Origin: Pelagibacteraceae bacterium
Lineage (GTDB): Bacteria; Pseudomonadota; Alphaproteobacteria; Pelagibacterales; Pelagibacteraceae
Assembly: GCA_018402735.1 (NCBI GenBank)
Contig: JAGYIF010000001.1
Coordinates: 248,001 to 312,000, forward strand
Length of the DNA: 64,000 nt
Direction: 5' to 3'
The notes below the pieces were generated by a model. That model had not been told where the DNA came from and made no database searches. It worked only from the letters and a program-made list of their open reading frames with translations. Below, in pieces: positions 56,185 to 64,000 of the stretch; positions within the stretch are counted from its first letter, which is position 1, and every line of letters begins with the position of its first letter. Made by a program: the position numbers and the translations under genes.

Positions 56185-57552
56185 TTAAAATTTGTCTAAT
56201 AATTTATACAAACCGACTCCATTTGAACCTTTTATCAAGAAAATAGATTTTTCATTTATTATTTCTAAAAAAAACTCCTTAAATTGCTGAACATCTTCAT
56301 AAATTCTGAATTTCTCTGTGTTTCGCAACTTTCTATAAGTATTCAAAACTTCTTTTCCAACAAAATAAACATAATCAATATTGGATTTTTTTATTATTCC
56401 AGCTAATTGCTCATGGTAAAATTTAGAATGTGAGCCTAGTTCAAGCATATCTCCAATTATTGCAATTTTTTTTATTTTTTTAGTTTTTGAATAAGAAAAA
56501 TTTTCTATAGCATTTCTCATAGAAACTGGATTTGCATTGTAGCTTTCATCTATTATTTTGATTTTTTTATTATTAAATTTTTTTATAACAATATTGCCTC
56601 GACCAGATGGAGTTGGAAACTTTTTGGCATATTTAATAATTTTTGTTAAATTTAATCCTAAGTGTGAAGAAATCGCACAAGTAATTAAAAAATTATCAAT
56701 AAAGTTTTTATTAATTGTATTGGTTTCAATTTTGTAAGTTGTTTTAAAAATTTTTATAAATAAATATAGTTTGTTAATTTCTTTTTTTATTTTTACTAAT
56801 TGCACATTACATTTTTTTGAATAACCAAATGTAATAATTTTTAGATTTTTATTTTCTGCTAAATTTTTAAGTGTATTAAAATACTCATCATTTGCATTTA
56901 AAAAAATAACTTCATTAGCTTTCATGTGATTCATTATTTCGGCTTTGGCTAAACAAATATTTTGTAAACTTTTTAAATTTTGTAGATGAGCTGGCCCAAT
57001 ATTCGTAATAACAGAAATATTAGGTTTTAATATTTTAGATAGTTTATTTATTTCTCCTTTATTACTCATTCCAATTTCAAAAATATTATATTTACTATTG
57101 CGGGGCGTGTTAGACAAGGAGAGAGGTAACCCGAAGTGGTTATTAAATGACCTTGGTGAACTAAATGTTTTTTTGTATTTACTTAGAAAAAAAGATAGCA
57201 TAAATTTTAATGTTGTCTTTCCAAAACTTCCTGTTATGCCAATGAATATTCCACTAGATTTAGTTCGTTGGTATTTTGCAATTTTTATTAAGAAATTTAA
57301 TGTAGAATAGACTTTGTGTATTTTATTTTTGTATTTTTTTTTAACTTTAAAATTTTTTTTTACAATAGCGATATTGCAGCCTTTTTTTAAAGCTTCATTG
57401 GCATAAAGATGTCCGTCAGTTCTTTTTCCTTTAATTGCAATAAAAATAGAATTTTTTTTGGCTTCTTTGCTGTTGATGCAAATGTTATTTATTCTCTTAC
57501 TTAAAATTTTCTTTTTAAAAATTGATTTTAGGTCTGCTTGATTTAAATTCAT
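56185..57552 (-). CDS. murF: UDP-MurNAc-tripeptide--D-Ala-D-Ala ligase
   Basis: A 455-residue Mur ligase. IAIKGKRTDGHLYANEAL near residue 37, the ATP loop GITGSFGKTTLKFMLS near 105 (Phe where Gly or Asn is common, still a functional-looking loop), NFEIGMS-type IFEIGMSNKGEI near 155, ITNIGPAHLQNL near 180, and IIDESYNANPVSMRNAI near 335. It adds D-Ala-D-Ala. Among the most AT-rich genes here: one line I counted (56461-56520) has 10 G+C of 60. Confidence 0.95.
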   Translation of the reverse strand: MNLNQADLKSIFKKKILSKRINNICINSKEAKKNSIFIAIKGKRTDGHLYANEALKKGCNIAIVKKNFKVKKKYKNKIHKVYSTLNFLIKIAKYQRTKSSGIFIGITGSFGKTTLKFMLSFFLSKYKKTFSSPRSFNNHFGLPLSLSNTPRNSKYNIFEIGMSNKGEINKLSKILKPNISVITNIGPAHLQNLKSLQNICLAKAEIMNHMKANEVIFLNANDEYFNTLKNLAENKNLKIITFGYSKKCNVQLVKIKKEINKLYLFIKIFKTTYKIETNTINKNFIDNFLITCAISSHLGLNLTKIIKYAKKFPTPSGRGNIVIKKFNNKKIKIIDESYNANPVSMRNAIENFSYSKTKKIKKIAIIGDMLELGSHSKFYHEQLAGIIKKSNIDYVYFVGKEVLNTYRKLRNTEKFRIYEDVQQFKEFFLEIINEKSIFLIKGSNGVGLYKLLDKF

Positions 57553-58950
57553 TTACTCTAAATATTTTTTTGCGTACCGATAATCAGAAAAAGGAATTCT
57601 TTTATCTTTTATTAACTGAAAGTTCTCATGACCTTTTCCGGCTATTAGTAAAATTTGTCCTTGCAAAGATTGAATTGCTTTTTTTATAGCAAAATCTCTG
57701 GAGGCAACAACTATTGCCCTAGGACAAGTTGATTTTATTTGTGATCTAATTTTTTTTGGATCTTCATACCTTGGGTTATCATCTGTAATATACACCTTTT
57801 CGCATAAATTATTGGCGATTTTTCCCATAGTTCTTCTTTTAGATGAATCTCTATTTCCACCACAACCAAACACAAGGTTAACTTTTTTGTTAAAAAAAGA
57901 TTTAATTTCAGAAATTGTTTTGTGCAAAGCATCGGGAGTATGCGCGTAGTCTATAATAACAGTTTTATTATTCTTTTTAATTAACTGCATTCTACCCGCC
58001 GGATTTTGTATTTTTGAGGCGATACTAAAAATTTTTTGAAAGCTAATACCACATGTATAACAAGCTAGTGTAGCTGCTAAAAAATTTTCTATTTGAAATT
58101 TACCTATAAATCGTAAATTTGTTGTAAATATTTCTCCCAAAGCATTTATTTTTAATATCGTGTTTGCTCCATTTCTTTTTAGTGAAATGATTTTTATTGT
58201 ATTTCCTTTATTTCCGTATGTTAAAAGATTTAGTTTTCTTACATTAGATATTTTTTTTAATATTTTAAATTGTGAAATTTCTGTATTTGCAACCACATAT
58301 CCATTATTTTTTACCAAATTTTTAAACAAAATCATTTTTGAATTCCAATAATCTCGCATAGTTAAATGATAATCCAAATGATCATGAGTTAAATTTGTAA
58401 AAATTCCACAATGAAAATTAATTAGTTCCAATCTTGCTTGTTTTAATCCATGACTGGAAGCTTCTATTATTGAGTAGTTTATTTTTTTTTTATAAAAAGA
58501 GTTAAAAATTTTATGATTGTCTAAAAAACTTGGGGTAGTTAATTTTCCTATATATCTTTTATTATTTTCAAAAATACCGAGCGTGCCTACAGACCCAGCC
58601 TTATAGTTTAATAAGGAAAGTATTTTATAAAAAAAATATGCTACAGAAGTTTTGCCATTTGTTCCTGTTACCGCTATTCTGTACTTCGGTTTTTTCTTGT
58701 ATTTCAAAAATATACTTTTTTTATAGAAAGCGTTTATATTATTTGTGCTATATATTTTTATAGAAAAATTTTTATTTATTTTGGCTTTTTCTGTAATAAT
58801 TGCTGATGGTTTTTTATTTAAAGCTTGATAGAAATATTTTCCATATTTCTTTTTTGTACTGCCCAAGTCATAAAATATTTCTTTTTTTTTTAAAGTTCTT
58901 GTGTCTATTGAGCAATCTTTTTGATTAATTAATTTTTGAAGTGCTTGCAT
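57553..58950 (-). CDS. murE: UDP-MurNAc-L-Ala-D-Glu--meso-diaminopimelate ligase
   Basis: A 465-residue Mur ligase. ATP loop VTGTNGKTSVAYFF near residue 93, IIEASSHGL near 158, TNLTHDHLDYHLTM near 184, and YITDDNPRYEDP near 390, whose DNPR motif marks use of meso-diaminopimelate rather than lysine. The start lies inside the ftsI 3' end (26-base overlap); the N-terminus is short for the family. Confidence 0.95.
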   Translation of the reverse strand: MQALQKLINQKDCSIDTRTLKKKEIFYDLGSTKKKYGKYFYQALNKKPSAIITEKAKINKNFSIKIYSTNNINAFYKKSIFLKYKKKPKYRIAVTGTNGKTSVAYFFYKILSLLNYKAGSVGTLGIFENNKRYIGKLTTPSFLDNHKIFNSFYKKKINYSIIEASSHGLKQARLELINFHCGIFTNLTHDHLDYHLTMRDYWNSKMILFKNLVKNNGYVVANTEISQFKILKKISNVRKLNLLTYGNKGNTIKIISLKRNGANTILKINALGEIFTTNLRFIGKFQIENFLAATLACYTCGISFQKIFSIASKIQNPAGRMQLIKKNNKTVIIDYAHTPDALHKTISEIKSFFNKKVNLVFGCGGNRDSSKRRTMGKIANNLCEKVYITDDNPRYEDPKKIRSQIKSTCPRAIVVASRDFAIKKAIQSLQGQILLIAGKGHENFQLIKDKRIPFSDYRYAKKYLE

Positions 58951-60610
58951 GGGTTTCTCTAAGATCTATGTCATTTATGGCCAAACTAGGTCCTATTTTT
59001 TGTATTATTTGGCCAGCTACATAAACAGCGTTCCATCCGGCCTCTCTTCGATTATGTTTCCATATTTGTGGTGCTCCTTTTGGCTCATCCATCAATACTG
59101 TAAGAACATATTTTGGTTTTTTATGAGGAAACGCCGCCGTAAAAATATTCAAAATTTCATCTGAATAACCTTTTTCATTTTCTGAAGGTTTTTGAGCCGT
59201 CCCAGTTTTTCCTATTACATCATATCCCTTGATATCGGCTTTTCTTCCACTTCCTTCTACTTTGTTTTTACTGTTAACATTTGCCCTTAGCATATCGTTC
59301 ATAATCAAACTGGTTTCTTTACTAATAATTCTTTTTGCCTTTACTGGCGTGTGTGCCAAAATTGAAGTGTCCAATAGTTCTCCACCATTAACGATTGCTC
59401 CGTAAGCCCTTGTAAGCTGCAATAATGAAGTGCTAACACCATGACCATATCCGGAAGTTAATGTATTACATTTCCCCCACCTATTTTGATTGGGCTGAGA
59501 TAATTCCGCAACTTCTAATCTGGGAATATCGAAAATCTCTAGGCTTTCTAAAAATTTTTGCTGATTTTCTAAACCATTCTTATTTATAATTTCAATAGTT
59601 CCAATATTAGAAGACTTTACAAGTATATCTTCAACAGTAAGATTTTTTTTCGATATATCCCATCGATACTCGTTTATTGGATATTTTCCACACATTACTC
59701 TCTGCCTTAAATTTTCAAACAAAGTATCTTTTGTGACTATTTTATTTTCGATAGCGCTGGCAATTGTAAAAGTTTTAAAAACTGAACCAAGTTCATAAAG
59801 TCCTTTAGTAGCTTTGCTTAAATAATTTTTAGATTCTTTAGCATCTCTTTTATTATTATCGGTATCTGGCAGAGATACCATAGAGATAATCTTGCCTGTA
59901 TTAGCATCCATAAGTATAGAAGCGGCTCCTAGAGCCGAAAAGTCGCCAACAGCTTTTAATAATTCTTCGTAAACTAAAAATTGAATATTAGCGTCTAATG
60001 ATGTTTGCACCGGAATATTAATATCTGATTTATCTTTTAATTTATTGTCTAAATACATCTCCATTCCAGAAATACCTCGGTTATCAATATCAACTTTACC
60101 TAAGATGTGAGAAAATAAATTTTTATGTGGATAAATTCTTATTTCTCTTTTTGACAATTCTAATGCAGGTTCTCCAAGAGCAATTACCTTATTATAATCT
60201 GCTGGTGAAAGGTTTTTTTTTAAAATAACAATCGATTTATCTTCATTTTCTAATTTTAAATTTTCTGTATCAATATCTGAGAAATTTATTTTAGCTTTTA
60301 ATAAAATGTTTTGAATATTTTTAGCTTTACTCTTTCTTAACACTAAATCATGAACTGTGATATTTTTGGCTAAAATAATTCCCTGACTATCAATGATATC
60401 TTTTCTTTCATAAAAAAATCTTTCGTTATTTTTTGAAATTACAAAATCACTTTTTTCAAAACCTAAAAAAATTAATCTTGCACAAATTACAGTGAATACA
60501 ATCAGGAATGTTGAAATAACAAAATTATTCCTATTTTCGTTTTCATTTTTTTCTTTTCTAAAAGATGACTGATCTTCAAAATATAAGTTTAATTTTTTAT
60601 TTTTTTTCAT
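58925..60610 (-). CDS. ftsI: Septal peptidoglycan transpeptidase FtsI (PBP3)
   Basis: A 561-residue class B penicillin-binding protein with one N-terminal membrane helix (FVISTFLIVFTVICARLIFL). Active-site motifs: S-x-x-K in ELGSVFKTFTIAS near residue 281, S-x-N in VKSSNIGTIEI near 335 and K-T-G in VIGKTGTAQKP near 470. No PASTA domain. It crosslinks septal wall with FtsW. It overlaps ftsL by 14 bases and murE by 26. Confidence 0.96.
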   Translation of the reverse strand: MKKNKKLNLYFEDQSSFRKEKNENENRNNFVISTFLIVFTVICARLIFLGFEKSDFVISKNNERFFYERKDIIDSQGIILAKNITVHDLVLRKSKAKNIQNILLKAKINFSDIDTENLKLENEDKSIVILKKNLSPADYNKVIALGEPALELSKREIRIYPHKNLFSHILGKVDIDNRGISGMEMYLDNKLKDKSDINIPVQTSLDANIQFLVYEELLKAVGDFSALGAASILMDANTGKIISMVSLPDTDNNKRDAKESKNYLSKATKGLYELGSVFKTFTIASAIENKIVTKDTLFENLRQRVMCGKYPINEYRWDISKKNLTVEDILVKSSNIGTIEIINKNGLENQQKFLESLEIFDIPRLEVAELSQPNQNRWGKCNTLTSGYGHGVSTSLLQLTRAYGAIVNGGELLDTSILAHTPVKAKRIISKETSLIMNDMLRANVNSKNKVEGSGRKADIKGYDVIGKTGTAQKPSENEKGYSDEILNIFTAAFPHKKPKYVLTVLMDEPKGAPQIWKHNRREAGWNAVYVAGQIIQKIGPSLAINDIDLRETHASTSKIN

Positions 60611-60869
60611 CTGAAATTATTTTGTTTGGAAATAAAGTAATATAATCATTTTTTAAATATTCTTTAGCAAGGTTAGATATTCTCTGCGGGTTTGATAAAT
60701 AACTAAATTCGACTTTTTGTACTTCAAATTCTTCTTTTAATGAATTAATATTTTGTGAAACTTTTTCAATTTTTAATTCTAGTTCTCTAGTTTTGTTTTT
60801 TAAAATATGAATACTAATTAGTCCAAGCAACAAGCAGATAAAGCTAATAACATATTTTTTACCCTGCAT
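60597..60869 (-). CDS. ftsL: Cell division protein FtsL
   Basis: A 90-residue bitopic protein: short basic N-terminus, one membrane helix (VISFICLLLGLISIHIL), then a coiled coil (LELKIEKVSQNINSLKEEF) and the FtsL-like region LSNPQRISNLAKEYL. Sequence is poorly conserved in this family; size, topology and position between rsmH and ftsI make the call. It recruits FtsW-FtsI with FtsQ and FtsB. It overlaps rsmH by 11 bases. Confidence 0.9.
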   Translation of the reverse strand: MQGKKYVISFICLLLGLISIHILKNKTRELELKIEKVSQNINSLKEEFEVQKVEFSYLSNPQRISNLAKEYLKNDYITLFPNKIISDEKK

Positions 60870-61872
60870 ATTTTTCCTCTAACTCGAATAATCTTTCCAT
60901 CTTAAGATCTTTTCTATTTATGTTAATTTTGTCATTTCCCATTTTAATGATTGATCTTAACTTTGCTGAGCGAGATCTTGGATTTGTTGCAATTTCATTA
61001 TCTGTTGGTTTAATGGCTTTATTACTCATTTTTTGGATATAACTTTGCTCTGCATTTGGTGTGATTTTTGGCAAATATCTTGAAGGGTTTTTTTCTAAAT
61101 CTTTACTTATATTAAAAATTTTTTTTACTATTCTGTCCTCTAGAGAATGAAAAGTTACAGTAGTTATGCCCGTATTTGTTTTGCTTAACTCAATTGTTTT
61201 TTTTAAGGCATTAAATATCTCCGAAAGTTCTTGATTAACTATCATTCTTAATGCCTGGAACGTTTTGGTACAGGGATCTTTTTTAAAATATCGGTTTCCC
61301 TTTGCTTTTAGAATTGTATTGCGAAGTTCCTTAGTGGTATGAATAGTTTTATTTTTTCTTATTTGAACTATTTCCTTAGCAATTTTTTTATGATCACTAT
61401 CTTCTCCAAAAATTTTAATAATACTATTAAGATCCTCTAAAGGTGCCTCATTTACAAGTTCATAGGCGCTAATTGTATTGTGACCCATTCTCATATCTAA
61501 TTTTATTTCTGAATTAAAAGAAAAACCTCTATCATAATTGTCTAGTTGGAAAGAAGAGATTCCAAAATCAAAAATAAAGTAACTAATATCGTCTTGATAA
61601 TTCCGAATGATATTTCCTAGATTGCTGAATTTATCATTAATGAATTTGAGTCTATTTTTAAAACTAGTATTTAATGTGTCTGCAAATTTTTTTACCGAGG
61701 GATCTCTATCTATTGCAATAATTTGATAATTTGGAAAAATCTCAAGTATTTTTTTACTATAACCACCACAGCCAAAAGTACAGTCGACTATTGTATTTTT
61801 ATTATTTGGTTTTATGGACTTTATAACCTCGTTTAACATCACTGGATAATGGGGACTTATATCCAGTGACAT
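60859..61872 (-). CDS. rsmH: 16S rRNA (cytosine-1402-N4) methyltransferase
   Basis: A 337-residue SAM-dependent methyltransferase (MraW). SPHYPVMLNEVIKSI at the N-terminus, SAM-binding VDCTFGCGGYSKKIL near residue 29, AIDRDP near 53, FDFGISSFQLDNYDRGFSF near 101, RMGH near 128 and FHSLEDRIVK near 247. It modifies the ribosomal P site. It follows ftsZ by 17 bases, whereas it normally follows mraZ. Confidence 0.96.
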   Translation of the reverse strand: MSLDISPHYPVMLNEVIKSIKPNNKNTIVDCTFGCGGYSKKILEIFPNYQIIAIDRDPSVKKFADTLNTSFKNRLKFINDKFSNLGNIIRNYQDDISYFIFDFGISSFQLDNYDRGFSFNSEIKLDMRMGHNTISAYELVNEAPLEDLNSIIKIFGEDSDHKKIAKEIVQIRKNKTIHTTKELRNTILKAKGNRYFKKDPCTKTFQALRMIVNQELSEIFNALKKTIELSKTNTGITTVTFHSLEDRIVKKIFNISKDLEKNPSRYLPKITPNAEQSYIQKMSNKAIKPTDNEIATNPRSRSAKLRSIIKMGNDKININRKDLKMERLFELEEKYAG

Positions 61873-61889
61873 TAAAGAACACTAATATT

Positions 61890-63389
61890 TTAGTTTGTTT
61901 GTCTTCGTAGAAACGCAGGTATTTCTAAGTCGTTTTTATCTTCTGTATTTAATTCAGAAAAGTTTTCATTAGTAAACTCTTCTTGATTTTTTTTAGACAA
62001 AGAACCTTGTGTTGAGATTGAATGATTAACATCTTGATCGTTTGTAAAAAGCTGATTTTCATTTTCTACTTTTTCAAAACTTTCTTCCACAAATTCAATC
62101 GGGTCTGCTTGACCAAAAAGAGAATGTTCGTCCATATTCATTTCTAAATGATCATGACTAATTTGTTCTTTTGTTTTAATCTGCGATTGCTCAGTCTGAG
62201 TTTGATAATTAGTTTGAACATCTAATTTTTGTTCCTTAACTTGATTTTGCTCATGGTGAGGGTAAGCATTCATATCTAATGCTGTCGCTCCATTTGTGGC
62301 CATGTGCGCAGATGTTTGAAGAGATGAATAACTATTGCCAGAAAAAGTAGATGGTCTTGTATAGCTATTGTTTCTATTCTGAATATGTCTGATCATGCTT
62401 ACTACCGGCTTATTTATGCTTACTTCACCGTTTAAACCTGTAGCAACAATTGATACTCTAAATTTGCCAGCAAGACTTTCATCAAAAGTTGTTCCTACTA
62501 AAATTTCTGCTGATGGATCAACTTCTGCTCTGATTTTATTGGAAGCTTCATCTACTTCAAATAAAGTTATGTCATTACCTCCTGTAATATTAATTAACAA
62601 ACCTCTTGCGCCTTTTAAAGAATACTCATCGATCAAAGGATTTGTGATGGCAGCTTCGGCGGCTTGAATTGCTCTCTTCTCACCCTCCGCCTCTCCCATT
62701 CCCATCATTGCTTTGCCCATACCACTCATTACAGTTTCAATATCTGCAAAATCTAAATTGATAAGACCTGGTTTAACAATTAAATCTGTAATTCCTTTTA
62801 CACCTTGCATTAAAACATTATCAGCCATTCTAAATGCATCAGGAAAAGTTGTTTTCTCATTTGCAACTTTAAAAAGATTTTGATTTGGAATTACAATCAT
62901 AGTGTCACAATATTTTCTTAATTCTTCCAAACCTTTTTCAGCAACTCTAATTCTACCAGGCCCTTCGAACATAAATGGTTTTGTTACAACACCAACTGTT
63001 AAAATATTTAAATCTTTTGCAGCTTTTGCAATCACAGGAGCAGCTCCAGTTCCAGTTCCACCTCCCATTCCAGCAGTTACAAAAACCATGTTGGCGCCTT
63101 GTAGTAAACTTATAATTTCATTCATTGACTCATCCGCAGCTGCTTGACCAATATCTGCTTTTGCTCCAGCTCCAAGTCCTCTGGTTAAATTTGCACCAAG
63201 TTGAATTTTACATTCTGCAAAGTTATGTTTTAATGCTTGTGCATCTGTATTTGCTGCGTAAAATTCTACGCCTTCCAATCCAGCTTCAAGCATATTATTA
63301 ATTGCATTTCCGCCTGCTCCTCCTACTCCTAAAACTATTATTCTTGGTTTAAGTTCTCTTAATTCCGGTGCTGTTATATTTATTGGCAT
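61890..63389 (-). CDS. ftsZ: Cell division GTPase FtsZ
   Basis: A 499-residue tubulin-like GTPase. [14 protein letters not shown] near residue 21, NTDAQAL near 47, the GTP loop [16 protein letters not shown] near 107, and the T7 region [11 protein letters not shown] near 211. After about residue 320 comes a long Gln- and Asn-rich linker, ending in the conserved C-terminal peptide [13 protein letters not shown] that binds FtsA. It forms the division ring. It lies between mraZ and rsmH, an unusual place. An ACGGAGA ribosome-binding site precedes its ATG. Confidence 0.97.
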   Translation of the reverse strand: MPINITAPELRELKPRIIVLGVGGAGGNAINNMLEAGLEGVEFYAANTDAQALKHNFAECKIQLGANLTRGLGAGAKADIGQAAADESMNEIISLLQGANMVFVTAGMGGGTGTGAAPVIAKAAKDLNILTVGVVTKPFMFEGPGRIRVAEKGLEELRKYCDTMIVIPNQNLFKVANEKTTFPDAFRMADNVLMQGVKGITDLIVKPGLINLDFADIETVMSGMGKAMMGMGEAEGEKRAIQAAEAAITNPLIDEYSLKGARGLLINITGGNDITLFEVDEASNKIRAEVDPSAEILVGTTFDESLAGKFRVSIVATGLNGEVSINKPVVSMIRHIQNRNNSYTRPSTFSGNSYSSLQTSAHMATNGATALDMNAYPHHEQNQVKEQKLDVQTNYQTQTEQSQIKTKEQISHDHLEMNMDEHSLFGQADPIEFVEESFEKVENENQLFTNDQDVNHSISTQGSLSKKNQEEFTNENFSELNTEDKNDLEIPAFLRRQTN

Positions 63390-63405
63390 ATTTATCTCCG
63401 TTGGT

Positions 63406-63855
63406 TTAATTGTTAGTATTCCATTTTAAGTTAGATCTTTGTAATTTTGCTTTTTTTCTAGCATCATCACTAAATTTTTTAAATTGCGAAGGTTCCCACA
63501 TTTGAAAAGTTTTTCCTTGTCCTACAAACAAAACTTTTTCCTTCACCCCTGTATGCTCTATTAATTTTTCTGTTAATGTTACTCGTCCTTCAGTATCAAA
63601 ATTTAATTGATGACTATCTGCTAAAATTGAAGTTGAAAAAACATCTCTGTTTTCTTCAAATGGATTTAGGCTGTCGATTGTTTCAATAATTTTTTCAATT
63701 CTACTTTGAGGACAAAATTCAATAGATGGATTCGTGAATGATGGATAGCAAACAACACTATTGTAACCAAGGCTTGATAAATAAGATCTAAATGTTGCTG
63801 GCACCGACACCCTTCCTTTTTTGTCCAGCTTGTTTTCGAAAGTTGAGATAAACAT
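63406..63855 (-). CDS. mraZ: Transcriptional regulator MraZ
   Basis: A 149-residue protein with the two SpoVT/AbrB-like MraZ repeats: [21 protein letters not shown] at residues 6-26 (split here from a longer run) and [20 protein letters not shown] near 84-103. It binds repeats in front of its own gene and represses the division cluster in E. coli. It heads the 19-gene operon; ftsZ is the next gene, 16 bases downstream. Confidence 0.95.
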   Translation of the reverse strand: MFISTFENKLDKKGRVSVPATFRSYLSSLGYNSVVCYPSFTNPSIEFCPQSRIEKIIETIDSLNPFEENRDVFSTSILADSHQLNFDTEGRVTLTEKLIEHTGVKEKVLFVGQGKTFQMWEPSQFKKFSDDARKKAKLQRSNLKWNTNN

Positions 63856-63881
63856 TTTTATAATTCATTTTTTTCCCTTTA

Positions 63882-63906
63882 TGGGATATTATGGGTTTAT
63901 ATGGTC
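63882..63906. promoter_or_regulatory. Possible MraZ binding repeats
   Basis: Three units at a strict 10-base period on the plus strand: TGGGA (63882), TGGGT (63892) and TGGTC (63902), with 5-base spacers. The spacing matches known MraZ sites (TGGGN-N5 repeated). They lie 27-51 bases upstream of the mraZ start. They read on the strand opposite to mraZ, and the third unit is imperfect, so the call is moderate. Confidence 0.5.
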
Positions 63907-63920
63907 TTTTGAAATTTAGT

Positions 63921-63940
63921 CAATTGTATTAATACAATTG
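63921..63940. repeat. 20-base perfect palindrome between rnpB and mraZ
   Basis: CAATTGTATT is followed directly by its exact reverse complement. It lies between the rnpB 3' end and the mraZ repeats. No T-run follows it on the minus strand, so it is not a standard terminator for rnpB. It may be an operator, a hairpin at the rnpB end, or both. Confidence 0.5.
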
Positions 63941-63978
63941 TAGATTGTTCTGTTTTTGTTCTTAAATTTTTGATTTTT

Positions 63979-64000
63979 TGCTAGTTGATCTGTAAGCTGG
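63979..64000 (-). ncRNA. rnpB: RNase P RNA, 3' end (partial)
   Basis: On the minus strand the edge reads CCAGCTTACAGATCAACTAG and then CAA, matching the conserved 3' terminus of bacterial A-type RNase P RNA (a GGCTTA-like element, then the distal strand of helix P1). rnpB upstream of mraZ is a known alphaproteobacterial arrangement. Only about 22 bases are in the window, so the call rests on this short match and on synteny. Confidence 0.7.

Overview
The window looks like chromosome from a streamlined, AT-rich, free-living (probably marine) alphaproteobacterium. Evidence: very short intergenic spaces, adenine/thymine-rich coding sequence, a SAM-II riboswitch, AzlCD and TRAP transporters, an rnpB-mraZ junction and an alphaproteobacterial-style division cluster continuing into lpxC-bamD-ligA. 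It resembles SAR11/HIMB59-type genomes. However, a PII protein and a complete B12-independent methionine operon (metF-metE-metZ) do not fit the best-studied Pelagibacter ubique type, so I do not assign a genus. I see no prophage, insertion sequence, CRISPR array, tRNA or 16S/23S rRNA gene.

Layout. 1-4090 (minus strand): start of rseP, a LysE-type exporter, a PII protein lacking the usual uridylylation tyrosine, a LysR regulator, acuI (acrylyl-CoA reductase), a degenerate zinc-finger protein and folE. 4152-6522 (plus): hisI, a 2OG-Fe(II) oxygenase, DUF2237, a HAD hydrolase and DUF1244. 6528-13957: a molybdenum cofactor and sulfite island, with moaB, a pirin, a TSUP exporter, ccmD, a cytochrome c, a Tat-exported sulfite dehydrogenase, then divergently moaA-moaC-moeA-moaD-moaE. 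13960-19945: PrpD family protein, aconitase, msrB, a thioesterase and a D-2-hydroxyacid dehydrogenase. 20013-21954: azlC-azlD-glaH (CsiD-type glutarate hydroxylase). 22069-29069: two divergent TRAP transporters, one DctP-DctQ-DctM and one TAXI type with a fused permease and DUF1850.

29070-34911: an Lrp regulator with a LysE-type exporter, then a 423-base non-coding stretch holding a possible small RNA and a clear SAM-II riboswitch. The riboswitch leads into an intrinsic terminator whose loop is perfectly complementary to the riboswitch core. It controls metF-metE-metZ, which makes methionine from O-succinylhomoserine without vitamin B12. 34992-42671: an unlisted 46-residue single-span membrane protein, an SDR, fumC, an AsmA-like protein, a UvrD helicase and an M24 aminopeptidase.

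42660-63855 (minus): 19 genes for division and envelope synthesis in one direction, reading mraZ-ftsZ-rsmH-ftsL-ftsI-murE-murF-mraY-murD-ftsW-murG-murC-murB-ddl-ftsQ-ftsA-lpxC-bamD-ligA. ftsZ is displaced to second place and missing from its usual slot after ftsA. The last 22 bases match the 3' end of RNase P RNA (rnpB).

The strongest observations are the SAM-II attenuator, the moved ftsZ, the PII Tyr51-to-Ile change, and the fact that all eight convergent gene pairs meet within 6 bases or overlap, leaving no room for ordinary terminators. I did not find a wholly new multi-gene system.
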